A stretch of 64,000 bases of DNA from Streptomyces gilvus (GCF_022513565.1 NZ_JAKWBE010000002.1:434001-498000); one strand, 5' to 3'. Shown: positions 8,321-16,964, counted from the stretch's first letter. Numbers and translations are program-made. The notes: generated by a model not told the origin, from the letters alone.

Positions 8321-9093
8321 GCGTCCACCCCGATCGGCAGCACGGTGGCCCCGCCGTCCAGGACCAGTGTCTGGCCCGTCATCCAGGCCGAGGCCTCGGA
8401 CGCCAGGAAGACGGCGGCGTGCGCCACGTCCTCCACCGTCCCGAGCCTGCGCAGCGGCAGCCTCGCGGTCAGGACGGGCTCGCGCGGCTCCCACACGGCG
8501 CGGGCCAGCTCCGTCTTGATCAGCCCGGGCGCGATGGCGTTCACGCGTGCCATCGGCCCGAGCTCGTAGGCGAGTTGCCGGGTCATGTGGAGCATGGCGG
8601 CCTTGGTGGCGTTGTACCAGCCGATGTGCGGGTCGACGACGATCCCGCCGACGGAGGCGATGTTGACCACCGCTCCCCCGTGCTCGCTCATCCACGCCCG
8701 CCACGCGTACCGGGTCCAGGCGAGCATGCCGTACTGGTTGACCCGTACGGTCTTCTCCGCGCGCGGCAGGTCGAGGCCGAGGAGGTCGCCCATGTAGGGG
8801 TTGGTGGCCGCGTTGTTGACGAGGATGTCGAGTCGGCCGAGGCGGGACATGGTCTCCTCGACGCACGCCTCGGCGTCCTCGGGCTCGCCGACGTTGGCGA
8901 CCACCTCGTGGATCTCGCCGTCCCCCTTGATCCGCAGTAGTTCCTCGCGTGCGGCGGCCAGGCCGTCCGCCTTCCGGGAGGCGATGACCACATGGGCGCC
9001 CGCCTCCCGGTACGCCTTGGCGATTCCGAGGCCGATGCCCCGGGAACCGCCGGTGACGACGGCGACCCGGCCGTCCAGTTGTCGTCCGTTCAC
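8317..9093 (-). CDS. SDR-family oxidoreductase
   Basis: A 258-residue SDR with TGGSRGIG, 'ILVNNAATNP' in place of NNAG, the Ser in 'NIASVGG' and the catalytic YNATK. The 'NNAATNP' variant is typical of a group that includes human DHRS4-like and bacterial short-chain dehydrogenases annotated as 3-oxoacyl reductases. The GTG start lies in a GTGA overlap with the acyl-CoA dehydrogenase stop, so coupling is likely. It ends 'LVLDGGATVLP'. Confidence 0.88.
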   Translation of the reverse strand: MNGRQLDGRVAVVTGGSRGIGLGIAKAYREAGAHVVIASRKADGLAAAREELLRIKGDGEIHEVVANVGEPEDAEACVEETMSRLGRLDILVNNAATNPYMGDLLGLDLPRAEKTVRVNQYGMLAWTRYAWRAWMSEHGGAVVNIASVGGIVVDPHIGWYNATKAAMLHMTRQLAYELGPMARVNAIAPGLIKTELARAVWEPREPVLTARLPLRRLGTVEDVAHAAVFLASEASAWMTGQTLVLDGGATVLPIGVDA

Positions 9094-10304
9094 GCCGACT
9101 CCTCGGGGTACTTGGCCAGTTCACGCCGTGCCACCGTCCGCAGATGCACCTCGTCCGGTCCGTCCGCGATCCGCAGCGCCCGGGTGATGGCGTACAGCCG
9201 GGCCAGGACGGTGTCGTCGCTGACCCCCGCGGCCCCGTGCGCCTGGACCGCGCGGTCGACCACCCGGTGCGCGACCTCCAGCGCGGCCACCTTGATCGCG
9301 GCGACTTCCGTCCGGGCGGCCGCGTTGCCCGAGGTGTCCATCAGCCAGGCCGATTTGAGGACCAGCAGCCGCAGTTGCTCGATCTCGATGCGGCTGCGGG
9401 CGATCCACTCCCGTACGACGCCCTGTTCGGCGAGCCTGCCGCCGAAGGCGGTGCGGGTCAGGGTCCGGCGGCACATCAACTCCAGTGCGCGCTCGGCGAA
9501 TCCGACCGCCCGCATGGCGTAGTGCATCCGTCCCGGGCCCAACCGCCCCTGCGCCAGGGCGAATCCCTCGCCCTCACCGCCGAGGAGCGCCGAGACCGGC
9601 ACCCGTACGTCCTCGAAGAGCACGTCTCCGTGGCCGCAGCGGTCGGTGTAGCCGAACATGGGGAGATCGCGCAGCACGGTGATGCCCGGGGTGTCGCGCG
9701 GGATGAGCAGCATGCTCTGCTGCCGGTACGTCGGCGCGTCGGGATCGGTGACGCCCATGAGGATGATCAGCCGGCAGTCGGGATCGAGGATTCCGGACGT
9801 GTACCACTTGTGCCCGTTGACGACGTACTCGTCGCCGTCCCGGGTGATCCGGGTGCGGATGTTGCGGGCGTCGGAGCTGGCCACCTCGGGCTCCGTCATG
9901 GCGAAGCACGAGCGGATCTCGGCGGAGAGCAGCGGCCGCAGCCAGCGGTCCTGCTGCTCGGGTGTGCCGAAGAGGGCGAGCAGTTCCATGTTCCCGGTGT
10001 CGGGTGCCGAGCAGTTGAACACCTCGGGCCCGATCACCGACCGTCCGGCGAGTTCGGCGAGCGGCGCGTACTCCAGGTTGGTGAGGCCCGCGCCCCAGTT
10101 CCCGTGCGCGAGGAAGAGGTTCCACAGTCCTTCAGCCCGGGCCTTCTCCTTCAACTCCCGCATCACTGGTGGCAGTTCATGCGGGTCATCGGCCTCGGCG
10201 AGCTGCCGGTCGTGGACCGGCTCGGCGGGCAGGACGTACTCCTCCATGAACGCGGCCATGCGCGAACGGAGTTCGTCGGCCCGCGGGGAGAGTGCGAAAT
10301 CCAT
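9090..10304 (-). CDS. ACAD11-like acyl-CoA dehydrogenase
   Basis: FAD-dependent acyl-CoA dehydrogenase of 404 residues. The middle segment 'EVFNCSAPDTGNMELL' followed by 'AMTEPEVASSDA' is characteristic of the ACAD10/ACAD11-like subgroup rather than medium-chain ACADs. 'RLGPGRMHYAMRAVG' and the C-terminal 'DGPDEVHLRTVAR' complete the domain. A phosphotransferase of the type fused to ACAD10/11 in animals lies directly upstream (12 bp gap), and a close paralogue is found at 53657-54880 in the second island. AAGGAG precedes the ATG. Together these suggest action on a hydroxylated or phosphorylated acyl-CoA; this is inference. Confidence 0.9.
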   Translation of the reverse strand: MDFALSPRADELRSRMAAFMEEYVLPAEPVHDRQLAEADDPHELPPVMRELKEKARAEGLWNLFLAHGNWGAGLTNLEYAPLAELAGRSVIGPEVFNCSAPDTGNMELLALFGTPEQQDRWLRPLLSAEIRSCFAMTEPEVASSDARNIRTRITRDGDEYVVNGHKWYTSGILDPDCRLIILMGVTDPDAPTYRQQSMLLIPRDTPGITVLRDLPMFGYTDRCGHGDVLFEDVRVPVSALLGGEGEGFALAQGRLGPGRMHYAMRAVGFAERALELMCRRTLTRTAFGGRLAEQGVVREWIARSRIEIEQLRLLVLKSAWLMDTSGNAAARTEVAAIKVAALEVAHRVVDRAVQAHGAAGVSDDTVLARLYAITRALRIADGPDEVHLRTVARRELAKYPEESA

Positions 10305-10316
10305 GGTGGCGCTCCT

Positions 10317-11288
10317 TCAGGGCCGTCGGGCGAGGATGCCGTGGGCCGAGCGGATCATCGCCGCGATGGTCGGCGGCAGCCGCTCCTGGTCGGGGTCGAG
10401 GTGGGTGCCCTCGCGGTGCCGGCGCAGGTTGTGGCCCATGATCGCGGCCATCTTGGTGCGGGCCAGGGCGCGGAACCAGTCGAGGGCGGGAGGTTCGGGG
10501 CGGCCGTCGAGGTAGGCGTCGAGCAGTTCCCCTTCGGTGGGCAGTCCGGGGACGGCGCGGCCGAGCCGGGGGAAGTTGCGATGGTCGGCGAAGAGGAGGA
10601 ACCAGGCGAGGTCGATGCGTGGATCGCCGAGTCCCCAGATCTCCCAGTCGACGACGGCGGCCGGCCGCGCGCCCCGGCACAGGACGTTGCCCAGGCGGAA
10701 GTCGCCGTGGGTGAGCACCGGGGGAACACCGCCCGGGACGCGGGAGCCCAGAGCCGCCAGCACGTCCTCGGCGCCGGAGCGGAGTTCGGCCGGCACCGCG
10801 CGCATGGTGCGGCTCCATCTGTCCAACTCACCCGCCGCGGCCAGCGCTTCGGCGGTCTCCGGTGCCTTCGTGTCGTGCAGATCGCGGAGCACGCGGGCCG
10901 CGGCCAGCATCCGCGTGCGGCACAGTCCCGGATCGAGGCGGTGTTCGTCGAGGACCGGCTCGATCGCCTCGCCGTCCACGAACTCCATGGCGAACCAGGC
11001 GGGTTCGGCCTCGTCGGCGGCAACGATCTCCGGCACGGGGACGGACGATCCGGCAAGAGCCCGCAGGATCCGGGCCTGGCGCAGCACGTCATTGCGGCCG
11101 ACGGGGTGCCGGCCCGGTGGCACCGCCTTGATGACGTACGACACCGGGCCCGCCGCGATGCGGTAGGTGAGACCGGAGTGGCCGCCCGGCAGGGTGCGGA
11201 GTTCGCCGAGGGGCGTGTCGGGGTGCCGGGGAGCCAGTCGGCCCCGGACCCGGCCGGCGAGTTCGCTCACTTCGGTCGTGGTGCTCAA
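10317..11288 (-). CDS. Aminoglycoside-phosphotransferase-like kinase (ACAD10/11 N-terminal type)
   Basis: A 323-residue APH-family protein. The Gly-rich 'LPGGHSGLTYRI' is at residues 33-44, the catalytic loop HGDFRLGN at 194-201 and the metal-binding DWE at 214-216. It lies between two acyl-CoA dehydrogenase genes. The start is taken as TTG in a TTGA overlap with the upstream dehydrogenase, with AAGGGA eight bases ahead; a GTG six codons later is the alternative. Homologous domains in eukaryotic ACAD10/11 phosphorylate 4-hydroxyacyl-CoAs before elimination, so a similar role with the neighbouring dehydrogenase is plausible. Antibiotic resistance is unlikely in this setting. Confidence 0.85.
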   Translation of the reverse strand: MSTTTEVSELAGRVRGRLAPRHPDTPLGELRTLPGGHSGLTYRIAAGPVSYVIKAVPPGRHPVGRNDVLRQARILRALAGSSVPVPEIVAADEAEPAWFAMEFVDGEAIEPVLDEHRLDPGLCRTRMLAAARVLRDLHDTKAPETAEALAAAGELDRWSRTMRAVPAELRSGAEDVLAALGSRVPGGVPPVLTHGDFRLGNVLCRGARPAAVVDWEIWGLGDPRIDLAWFLLFADHRNFPRLGRAVPGLPTEGELLDAYLDGRPEPPALDWFRALARTKMAAIMGHNLRRHREGTHLDPDQERLPPTIAAMIRSAHGILARRP

Positions 11289-12496
11289 CGCCCTGCTCCC
11301 TTCGGCTCCTTGGGCAGTCTGAGGACGCGTTCGGCGAGGATGTTGCGCTGGATCTCGTCGCTGCCGCCGGCGATGCGGTAGCCGGGTGCGCCGAGCAGGT
11401 GCTCGGTCCAGGCGAACGTGCCCCACTCCCCCGTGTCGGCGGCCAGCCGCGGCCCGAGGAGTTGCTGGACGAGGTCGGTGGTGGCGCGCATCGTCGCGGT
11501 GGCGTGGAGCTTGCCGACCGAGGCCTCGGCGCCGGGTGCGCGGCCGGCCGCCAGCGCCGAGGTGACCCGTACGGCGATGAGCCGCTGGACCAGGGCGCGG
11601 ACGAACAGGTCGGCCGCCTGCTGCCGTTCGCCGTCGTTCAGCGGTCGGGGCAGGTGCCGGGCGAGGTCGAGGGCGCGGTCGGCGTTGTCCAGGCCGAGTC
11701 CGCCGGAGTCGAGGCGTTCGGCGGCGAGCACGGTGAGGGCGACCCGCCAGCCCTCGCCGACGGGTCCGAGCCGGTCGGTGTCGGGGACGAACACGTCGTC
11801 CAGATAGACCTCGTTGAAGCTGGAGCCGCCGGTCATCTGCCGGATGGGCCGTACGGTGACGCCCGGCGCGTCCATCCGGACCAGGAAGACCGTGATGCCC
11901 GTGTGCTTGGGCACCTCGGGGTCGGTCCGGCAGACGGCCACGCCCCAGGTGGCGACCCGGGCTCCGGAGGTCCAGATCTTGTGACCGTTCAGCCGCCAGC
12001 CGTCGTCCTCCCGTACGGCCCGGGTGCGGACGGCGGCGAGGTCGGAACCCGCCTCGGTCTCCGAGAAGAGCTGGCAGGCGAGTTCGTCGGTGCGGAGCAG
12101 GGGGCGCAGCAGGCGCCGTTTCTGCTCCGGGGTGCCCCAGATGCGGAGGGCGGGGGCGACGAGTTGCTGGGTGACCGGGAAGATCTCGGTGCGCCGCGGC
12201 ACGTCGAACGCCGATTCCTCGGCCCGGTACAACTGCTCGTAGTGCGCGGGGAGTTCGCGTCCTCCGTACTCCGCCGGCCAGGAGAGCGCGCCCCAGCCCT
12301 GGTCGTGTCGGGTGCGCTCCCAGGCCCGGGTCCGCTCGGTGTGGGCGCGTTCCTCGTCCTCGGTCCAGTTCTCGAAGACGGCCACCGAGTCGTCGCCCCG
12401 GCCCCACTCCTGGTGGGTGGCGCGCGCCGGCGCCACGGTCCTCAGCCAGCTGCGGGCCTGCGCCCGGAACTCGTCCGGGCCGGGTATGCCGTCCAT
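11285..12496 (-). CDS. Acyl-CoA dehydrogenase (FadE-like)
   Basis: A 403-residue acyl-CoA dehydrogenase distinct from its neighbour at 9090. It has 'LSWPAEYGGRELP', 'LFSETEAGSDLAAV', 'LNGHKIWTSGA' and the C-terminal signature 'GGSDEIQRNI', as in the FadE-type enzymes of actinobacterial steroid and fatty-acid catabolism. Some of those work as alpha2beta2 heteromers, so it could pair with the shorter dehydrogenase at 14889-16025; this is inference. It lies 10 bp after the thiolase gene. Confidence 0.9.
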   Translation of the reverse strand: MDGIPGPDEFRAQARSWLRTVAPARATHQEWGRGDDSVAVFENWTEDEERAHTERTRAWERTRHDQGWGALSWPAEYGGRELPAHYEQLYRAEESAFDVPRRTEIFPVTQQLVAPALRIWGTPEQKRRLLRPLLRTDELACQLFSETEAGSDLAAVRTRAVREDDGWRLNGHKIWTSGARVATWGVAVCRTDPEVPKHTGITVFLVRMDAPGVTVRPIRQMTGGSSFNEVYLDDVFVPDTDRLGPVGEGWRVALTVLAAERLDSGGLGLDNADRALDLARHLPRPLNDGERQQAADLFVRALVQRLIAVRVTSALAAGRAPGAEASVGKLHATATMRATTDLVQQLLGPRLAADTGEWGTFAWTEHLLGAPGYRIAGGSDEIQRNILAERVLRLPKEPKGAGR

Positions 12497-12506
12497 GGTC
12501 CTCCTC

Positions 12507-13655
12507 TCAACGGGTCAGCACGGTGCAGGCGCTGACGCCGGGCGCCCCGTACACATGGGTGAAGCCGGTGCGCGGATCGCCGGGCACCTGTCGTTCGCCG
12601 GCCCGTCCGCGCAGCTGCTGCACGATCTCGTGGACCTGGCGCAGTCCGGAGGCGCCGATGGGCTCGCCGTTGGCGATGCATCCGCCGTCGGTGTTGACCG
12701 GCAGCGAGCCGCCGATCCCGGTCGCCCCGAACGGGATGAGGGACTCCTGTTCGCCGTCCTCGCAGAACCCGCACTCGGCCAGGTGCATCACCTCGGCGCC
12801 GCTCTCGGTGTCCTGCAGCTGGCACACGTCGATGTCCCGCGGCCCGAGCCCCGCCTGCTCGAAGGCGCTTCGGGCGGCGTCCGCGCTGACGCTCGTGGGG
12901 GTCCCTGGGGGCGCCCAGGGGCTGAACACCTCGAAGGAGCCGAACCGGCGGGTGCGCACGACCGCCGCCCGCAGGGTGACGGCCCTCGCCTTGATCTCGC
13001 GGGCCACGGACGGGCTGCACAGGACCAGGGCGACCGCGCCCTGGCCGGGTGAGCAGAACATGTAGCGGGTCAGCGGATCGTTGACCATCCCGGACGCCAG
13101 GATCTCGTCCGCGTCGAGCGGCTTGCGGCGCCAGGCGTGGGGGTTGAGCACCCCGTTCGCGTACGCCTTCTCGGCGACCAGTGCCAGGGTGCGGGCGCTG
13201 ATGCCGTGGTCGTGCATGTACCGCTGGATCTTCATGGCGAAGAACTGGGTGGTCACCATCAGCCCGTCGCGGCCGTAGGCCTCGTCGAGTCCCCAGTCGG
13301 CGGGCCGTGGGTCGAAGGCGCCGCGCGGGTGCTTGTCGAAGCCGACGGCGAGCGCCACGTCCGCCGCGCCGGAGCGGATGGCGTGGGCGGCCGAGACCAG
13401 CGCGCTGCCGCCGGTGGCGCAGCCGTTGCGCACGTTGGTGAACGGCACTCCGGTCAGGCCCAGTTCGGCGACCAGCGTGTCGGCGTTGCCGGCCGCGTCG
13501 CTGCCGCCGTACGCGGCCCGCACCCGCGACCACGGCAGTCCGGCGTCGGCGAGAGCGGCCCGCACGGCCTGCACGGCCAGCTGCCGGCCGCTCGCCTCCG
13601 TACGGGCGAACGAGGTGATCCCGGCACCGCAGACCAGCACGTCCTCGCCGCTCAT
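12507..13655 (-). CDS. Thiolase-fold lipid-transfer-like protein (Ltp/SCP2 type)
   Basis: A 382-residue thiolase-superfamily protein of the non-specific lipid transfer (SCPx/Ltp) subgroup. The nucleophile-region Cys is C79 in 'NGCATGG'; 'QLQDTESGAEVMHLAECGF' and 'GGCIANGEPIGASGLRQVHE' are typical. The conventional thiolase C-terminal CxG is replaced, which in this subgroup often means an aldolase rather than a thiolase. Its gene overlaps that of a DUF35 OB-fold protein by ATGA; such pairs form retro-aldolases in steroid side-chain removal (Ltp2 with ChsH2) and thiolases in benzylsuccinate breakdown. C-C cleavage is therefore the likely job. Confidence 0.85.
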   Translation of the reverse strand: MSGEDVLVCGAGITSFARTEASGRQLAVQAVRAALADAGLPWSRVRAAYGGSDAAGNADTLVAELGLTGVPFTNVRNGCATGGSALVSAAHAIRSGAADVALAVGFDKHPRGAFDPRPADWGLDEAYGRDGLMVTTQFFAMKIQRYMHDHGISARTLALVAEKAYANGVLNPHAWRRKPLDADEILASGMVNDPLTRYMFCSPGQGAVALVLCSPSVAREIKARAVTLRAAVVRTRRFGSFEVFSPWAPPGTPTSVSADAARSAFEQAGLGPRDIDVCQLQDTESGAEVMHLAECGFCEDGEQESLIPFGATGIGGSLPVNTDGGCIANGEPIGASGLRQVHEIVQQLRGRAGERQVPGDPRTGFTHVYGAPGVSACTVLTR

Positions 13656-14002
13656 ACGGCGGCTCCCGCTGCCCTGGGTACGCCGTCGCCGGCCGTCAGC
13701 GTCACCGGCATGCCGATCTCCGCGTCCTCGGGCCGGATGTCGAGCCTGGCCAACACCCGTACACCTTCCGGCAGTTCGACGTATCCGACGGTGAACGGCG
13801 CGAAGCCGGCGGCGGGTGGGACGTAGGGCGGCGACTTGGGCGCGTAGCGCTGCACGGTCCAGGTCCACAGGGTGCCGGTGCCGGAGAGCTCGACCGGCTC
13901 GGCCGGTCCGCCGCAGCGCGGACAGGCGGGGTCGGCGGGGTGGACGGCCACCGCGCAGTCGGCGCACCGGGAGCCCCGCAGCCGGGCCCCGGTCTCCGGC
14001 AC
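13652..14002 (-). CDS. DUF35 Zn-ribbon/OB-fold protein, thiolase partner
   Basis: A 116-residue protein with an N-terminal rubredoxin-like zinc ribbon, CxxC...CxxC ('CADC' and 'CPRC' ten residues apart), and an OB-fold with 'GTGTLWTWTVQRYAPKSP' and 'FTVGYVELPEGVRVLARL'. This is the usual form of the small subunit that binds an Ltp-type thiolase. The start is uncertain: GTG at 14002 is chosen, but a CTG at 14011 would overlap the hydratase stop as CTGA, echoing other NTGA junctions in this operon. The stop overlaps the thiolase start. Confidence 0.82.
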   Translation of the reverse strand: MPETGARLRGSRCADCAVAVHPADPACPRCGGPAEPVELSGTGTLWTWTVQRYAPKSPPYVPPAAGFAPFTVGYVELPEGVRVLARLDIRPEDAEIGMPVTLTAGDGVPRAAGAAV

Positions 14003-14007
14003 GTCGC

Positions 14008-14796
14008 TCAGCGGCCCTTCCACTGCGGCTCCCGCTTCTCCAGGAACGCCGACACGCCCTCGGCGGCGTCCTCGGAGTTGAGCATCACGCCGACCGCGAG
14101 GTGCTCCATGACCATCAGTGACTGGATGTCGGCGTCGAGGCTGCGGTCGATGGTCATCTTGGTGATCCACATGGTGAACGGGCTCTTGTCGACGAGCTGG
14201 TCGGCGAACTCCTCGACGGTGGCGTCGAGTTTGTCGGCGGGGGCCGAGGCGTTGATGAGGTCGAACTCGGCCGCCTCGACGCCGGTGAGCAGCTTGCCGG
14301 TGAGCATGAGCTCCTTGGTCTTGCGCACGCCGATCATGCGCGGCACCCGGTAGATCGGGCCGGCGCCGCCGAACAGCGCGCGCCGGATGTGGAAGTCGCC
14401 GATCAGGGCGTCGTCCGCGGCGATCGCGAAGTCGCAGGAGATCATCAGCTCGAAGCCGCCCGCGGTGACGTGGCCCTCCAGGACGGCGATCGACGGGGTC
14501 TTCATCGAGTAGAGCCGGTCGCAGACCTTCGCCGACAGCACGGCGACGTCGATGGCGTTGGACCGGCCGACGAAGTCGGCCTTGAGGCTGTCCAGGTCGA
14601 ACCCGGAGCAGAAGGTGTTGCCGCGGCCGCGCAGGATCAGCACGCGCAGCTCCGGGTCCGCGTCGACCTCGGTGATGATCTCGTCCAGCCGCTCGAGAAT
14701 CGGCACGGTCACGCAGTTCTTCTTGTGCGGGCGGTTCAGCCAGACCCGCGCCACGTGCCCGTCGCGCTCGAACTGGATCTCGTCCTCGACTGCCAT
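14008..14796 (-). CDS. Enoyl-CoA hydratase/isomerase family protein
   Basis: First gene of the nine-gene operon; 262 residues of crotonase fold with 'GRGNTFCSGFDLDSL' and 'LEGHVTAGGFELMISCD' forming the oxyanion hole. GGAGGA lies four bases before the ATG at 14796. The two operator-like repeats at 14809-14830 lie immediately upstream, so repression would directly block this promoter. The family includes hydratases, isomerases, hydrolases and ring-opening enzymes; the substrate is unknown. Confidence 0.88.
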   Translation of the reverse strand: MAVEDEIQFERDGHVARVWLNRPHKKNCVTVPILERLDEIITEVDADPELRVLILRGRGNTFCSGFDLDSLKADFVGRSNAIDVAVLSAKVCDRLYSMKTPSIAVLEGHVTAGGFELMISCDFAIAADDALIGDFHIRRALFGGAGPIYRVPRMIGVRKTKELMLTGKLLTGVEAAEFDLINASAPADKLDATVEEFADQLVDKSPFTMWITKMTIDRSLDADIQSLMVMEHLAVGVMLNSEDAAEGVSAFLEKREPQWKGR

Positions 14797-14808
14797 GAGT
14801 TCCTCCAA

Positions 14809-14830
14809 ACTGAACTGAATTGAGTTCGAT
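14809..14830. promoter_or_regulatory. Operator 3 (overlapping double site) of the ACTGAA-N5-TTCAGT family
   Basis: ACTGAA-CTGAA-TTGAGT (14809-14825) matches 11 of 12 arm positions, and a second, shifted and weaker copy starts at 14814. It sits 13 bp upstream of the hydratase start codon and probably controls the whole 14796-6735 operon. Confidence 0.65.
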
Positions 14831-14888
14831 TCTGTGGGCAGTGGACGCCCCTGTCAATGGACCGGCCGCCGCCGGTCCGCCCGAGAAG

Positions 14889-16025
14889 TCAGCCGATGCG
14901 GCCGGTGAGCCCCAGCAGTCCGGCCAGGCGCAGACGGTGGTCGTCGCCGGTGCCGAACAGCGCCTCGTCGGCCCGGGCCCGGCGCAGATACAGGTGGGCC
15001 GGGTGCTCCCAGGTGAAGCCGATGCCGCCGTGCAGCTGCACGTACTCCGCGGTGGCCAGCCGGTAGGCGGCGGTGCAGGCCACCGCGGCCGCGCTCGCCG
15101 CCACCGGCAGCTCGTCCGTCCGCCGTCCGGCGAGACAGGCGCTCGCGTACGCCGCCGCCGACCGCGCGCCCTCGACCTCGACCAGCAGGTCGGCGAGCCG
15201 GTGCTTGACCGCCTGGAACGACCCGATGGGGCGCCCGAACTGGGTCCTCTGCCCCACATGCGCGAGTACGGCGTCCAGGGCGTGCGCGCTCCCGCCGACG
15301 TGCTCGGCGGCCAGCGCCGCCCGTGCCGCGTCGAGGACCCCGGCGACCGTGTCCGGCGCCCGTTGGGGCTCACCGACCGGCTCGGCCGGTGCTCCCCGGA
15401 AGCGGACGAGCGCCTGCCGGCGGGTCGGGTCGAGGACGCGACGGGCCGTGCGCTCGCAGGTCGCGGGGTCGGGTTCGCAGGCGAACAACCGCTCCCCGTC
15501 CGGCGCCCGGGCCACGACCAGCAGCAGATCCGCGCCCGCCCCGTCGGGCACGAAATCGGCCCCGCCGCGCAACACCCAGCCACCGGCGCCCCGTTCGGCC
15601 GTGACACCGCCCGGCTGCGGGAATCCGGCGACCGTGGCGGTGAGCGTGCCGTCGGCGATGCCCGGCAGCCAGCGTGCGCAGGCCCGCCGGTCACCGCTGT
15701 CCAGCAAGGTGTGCCCCGCGAGGACGACGGTGCTCAGCAGCGGCGCCGGGCACAGCACACGCCCGGTCTCCTCCATCGCCACGGCGAGTTCGGCGAACGT
15801 GCCGCCCGCGCCCCCGTACTCCTCGGGGACGGCGAGCCCATGGACGCCGATCTCGCCGGCGAGCCGGTGCCACAGCACCTCGTCGTGGCCCCGCGGGCTG
15901 CCGGCCTGCTTGCGGACCTCCTCCGGTCCGCAGGTCTGCGCGAGGAATTCCCGCAGGACGGAGCGCAGTTGGCGCTGCTCCTCGGTCTCCCGCAGCAGCG
16001 CGGGGTCGGCGTCGAGCCGGAACAT
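14889..16025 (-). CDS. Acyl-CoA dehydrogenase
   Basis: A 378-residue acyl-CoA dehydrogenase, shorter and more diverged than the other two in the island ('VPEEYGGAGGTFAELAVAME', 'RTQFGRPIGSFQAVKHRLAD', 'LHGGIGFTWEHPAHLYLRRA'). 'FGRPIGSFQAVKH' is a strong family signature. Actinobacterial ACADs of this type commonly form heteromers with a partner such as the one at 11285. GGGAGG precedes the ATG at 16025. It follows an SDR gene by 118 bp on the same strand, probably in one unit from operator 4. Confidence 0.88.
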   Translation of the reverse strand: MFRLDADPALLRETEEQRQLRSVLREFLAQTCGPEEVRKQAGSPRGHDEVLWHRLAGEIGVHGLAVPEEYGGAGGTFAELAVAMEETGRVLCPAPLLSTVVLAGHTLLDSGDRRACARWLPGIADGTLTATVAGFPQPGGVTAERGAGGWVLRGGADFVPDGAGADLLLVVARAPDGERLFACEPDPATCERTARRVLDPTRRQALVRFRGAPAEPVGEPQRAPDTVAGVLDAARAALAAEHVGGSAHALDAVLAHVGQRTQFGRPIGSFQAVKHRLADLLVEVEGARSAAAYASACLAGRRTDELPVAASAAAVACTAAYRLATAEYVQLHGGIGFTWEHPAHLYLRRARADEALFGTGDDHRLRLAGLLGLTGRIG

Positions 16026-16143
16026 GCGTACCTCCCTCGGCCGCGCCCGCCCCAGGGGGCGCGGGTCGGTGACATCGTGCGGCTGCGCGGGACGGGCGCC
16101 GCCGTCCGCCGGGACCGGGCGGTCGCCCACGACGGTTCGGCGC

Positions 16144-16938
16144 TCACACCGTGAACCGTCCGCCGTTGGCCAGCAGCACCGCGCCCACGAGGTTCGCCGC
16201 CTCCTCGCTCGCCAGGAACAGGGCGACGTCGGCGATCTCCTCCGGTGTGGCGTACGGCCGTACCCGACCGTCCGCGAAGCCCTGCCGCAGCGCCGCGGGC
16301 GTTCGCGCCGCCATGCCGGTCTCGGTCGGCCCGGGCGCCACCGTGTTGACGCGGACGCCGAACGCGATGGCCTCCTTGGCGACGGACTGGCTCAGCGCGT
16401 GGGCCCCGGCCTTCGAGGCCGCGTAGTGCGGGTAGCCGACCAGGGTGTCGAAGGCCGAGGAGGAGCCGACGGTGACAACGGCTCCCGACCGGCGCGGTGC
16501 CATGACCCGCACGGCCGCCCGCAGCACATGGAAGGTGCCGTCGAGGTTGACGCGCATGACGCGGCGCCACGCTTCGTCGCCGAGCCGCGCCGTCACCTCC
16601 GGCGGCCGGTCCGCGAGCAGCGCCTCGGCGATCCACTCCTTGGCGGCGGGGTCGTCGACGCCGGCCGCGTGCACGACGACGTCGAGCCGCCCGTGCCGTC
16701 GTACCAACTCGTCGAACGCCTCGTCGACCTGGGCCGGTTGGGCCACGTCGACGGTCAGGGGGTGCGCCCGCGGCAGCTCCTTGGCGACCGCCTGGGCCGC
16801 CCGGCCGTCGATGTCCGCCACCAGAACCCGGGCACCCTGTGCGGCGAGTCGCCGGGCGGCCGCCGCGCCGATGCCGGATCCCGCGCCGGTGACGAGCGCG
16901 ACCCGCCCGTCGAAGCGCCCCGCGCGCTCACCCTCCAC
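16144..16938 (-). CDS. SDR-family oxidoreductase
   Basis: A 264-residue SDR with TGAGSGIG, 'VVHAAGVDDP' in place of NNAG, Ser in 'TVGSSSAFD' and YAASK. The ending 'LVGAVLLANGGRFTV' departs from the usual 'DGG' close. The start is a GTG at 16938 with a poor ribosome site. It is divergent from the zinc alcohol dehydrogenase gene with operator 4 between them, so both are probably co-regulated. Confidence 0.85.
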   Translation of the reverse strand: MEGERAGRFDGRVALVTGAGSGIGAAAARRLAAQGARVLVADIDGRAAQAVAKELPRAHPLTVDVAQPAQVDEAFDELVRRHGRLDVVVHAAGVDDPAAKEWIAEALLADRPPEVTARLGDEAWRRVMRVNLDGTFHVLRAAVRVMAPRRSGAVVTVGSSSAFDTLVGYPHYAASKAGAHALSQSVAKEAIAFGVRVNTVAPGPTETGMAARTPAALRQGFADGRVRPYATPEEIADVALFLASEEAANLVGAVLLANGGRFTV

Positions 16939-16964
16939 GTACGGTCACCACCCCACGGTCGGCT

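Noticed and set aside
9144..11381. A 745-codon plus-strand frame opposite the dehydrogenase and kinase genes
   Set aside because: Antisense of two well-supported enzymes; no domain recognised.
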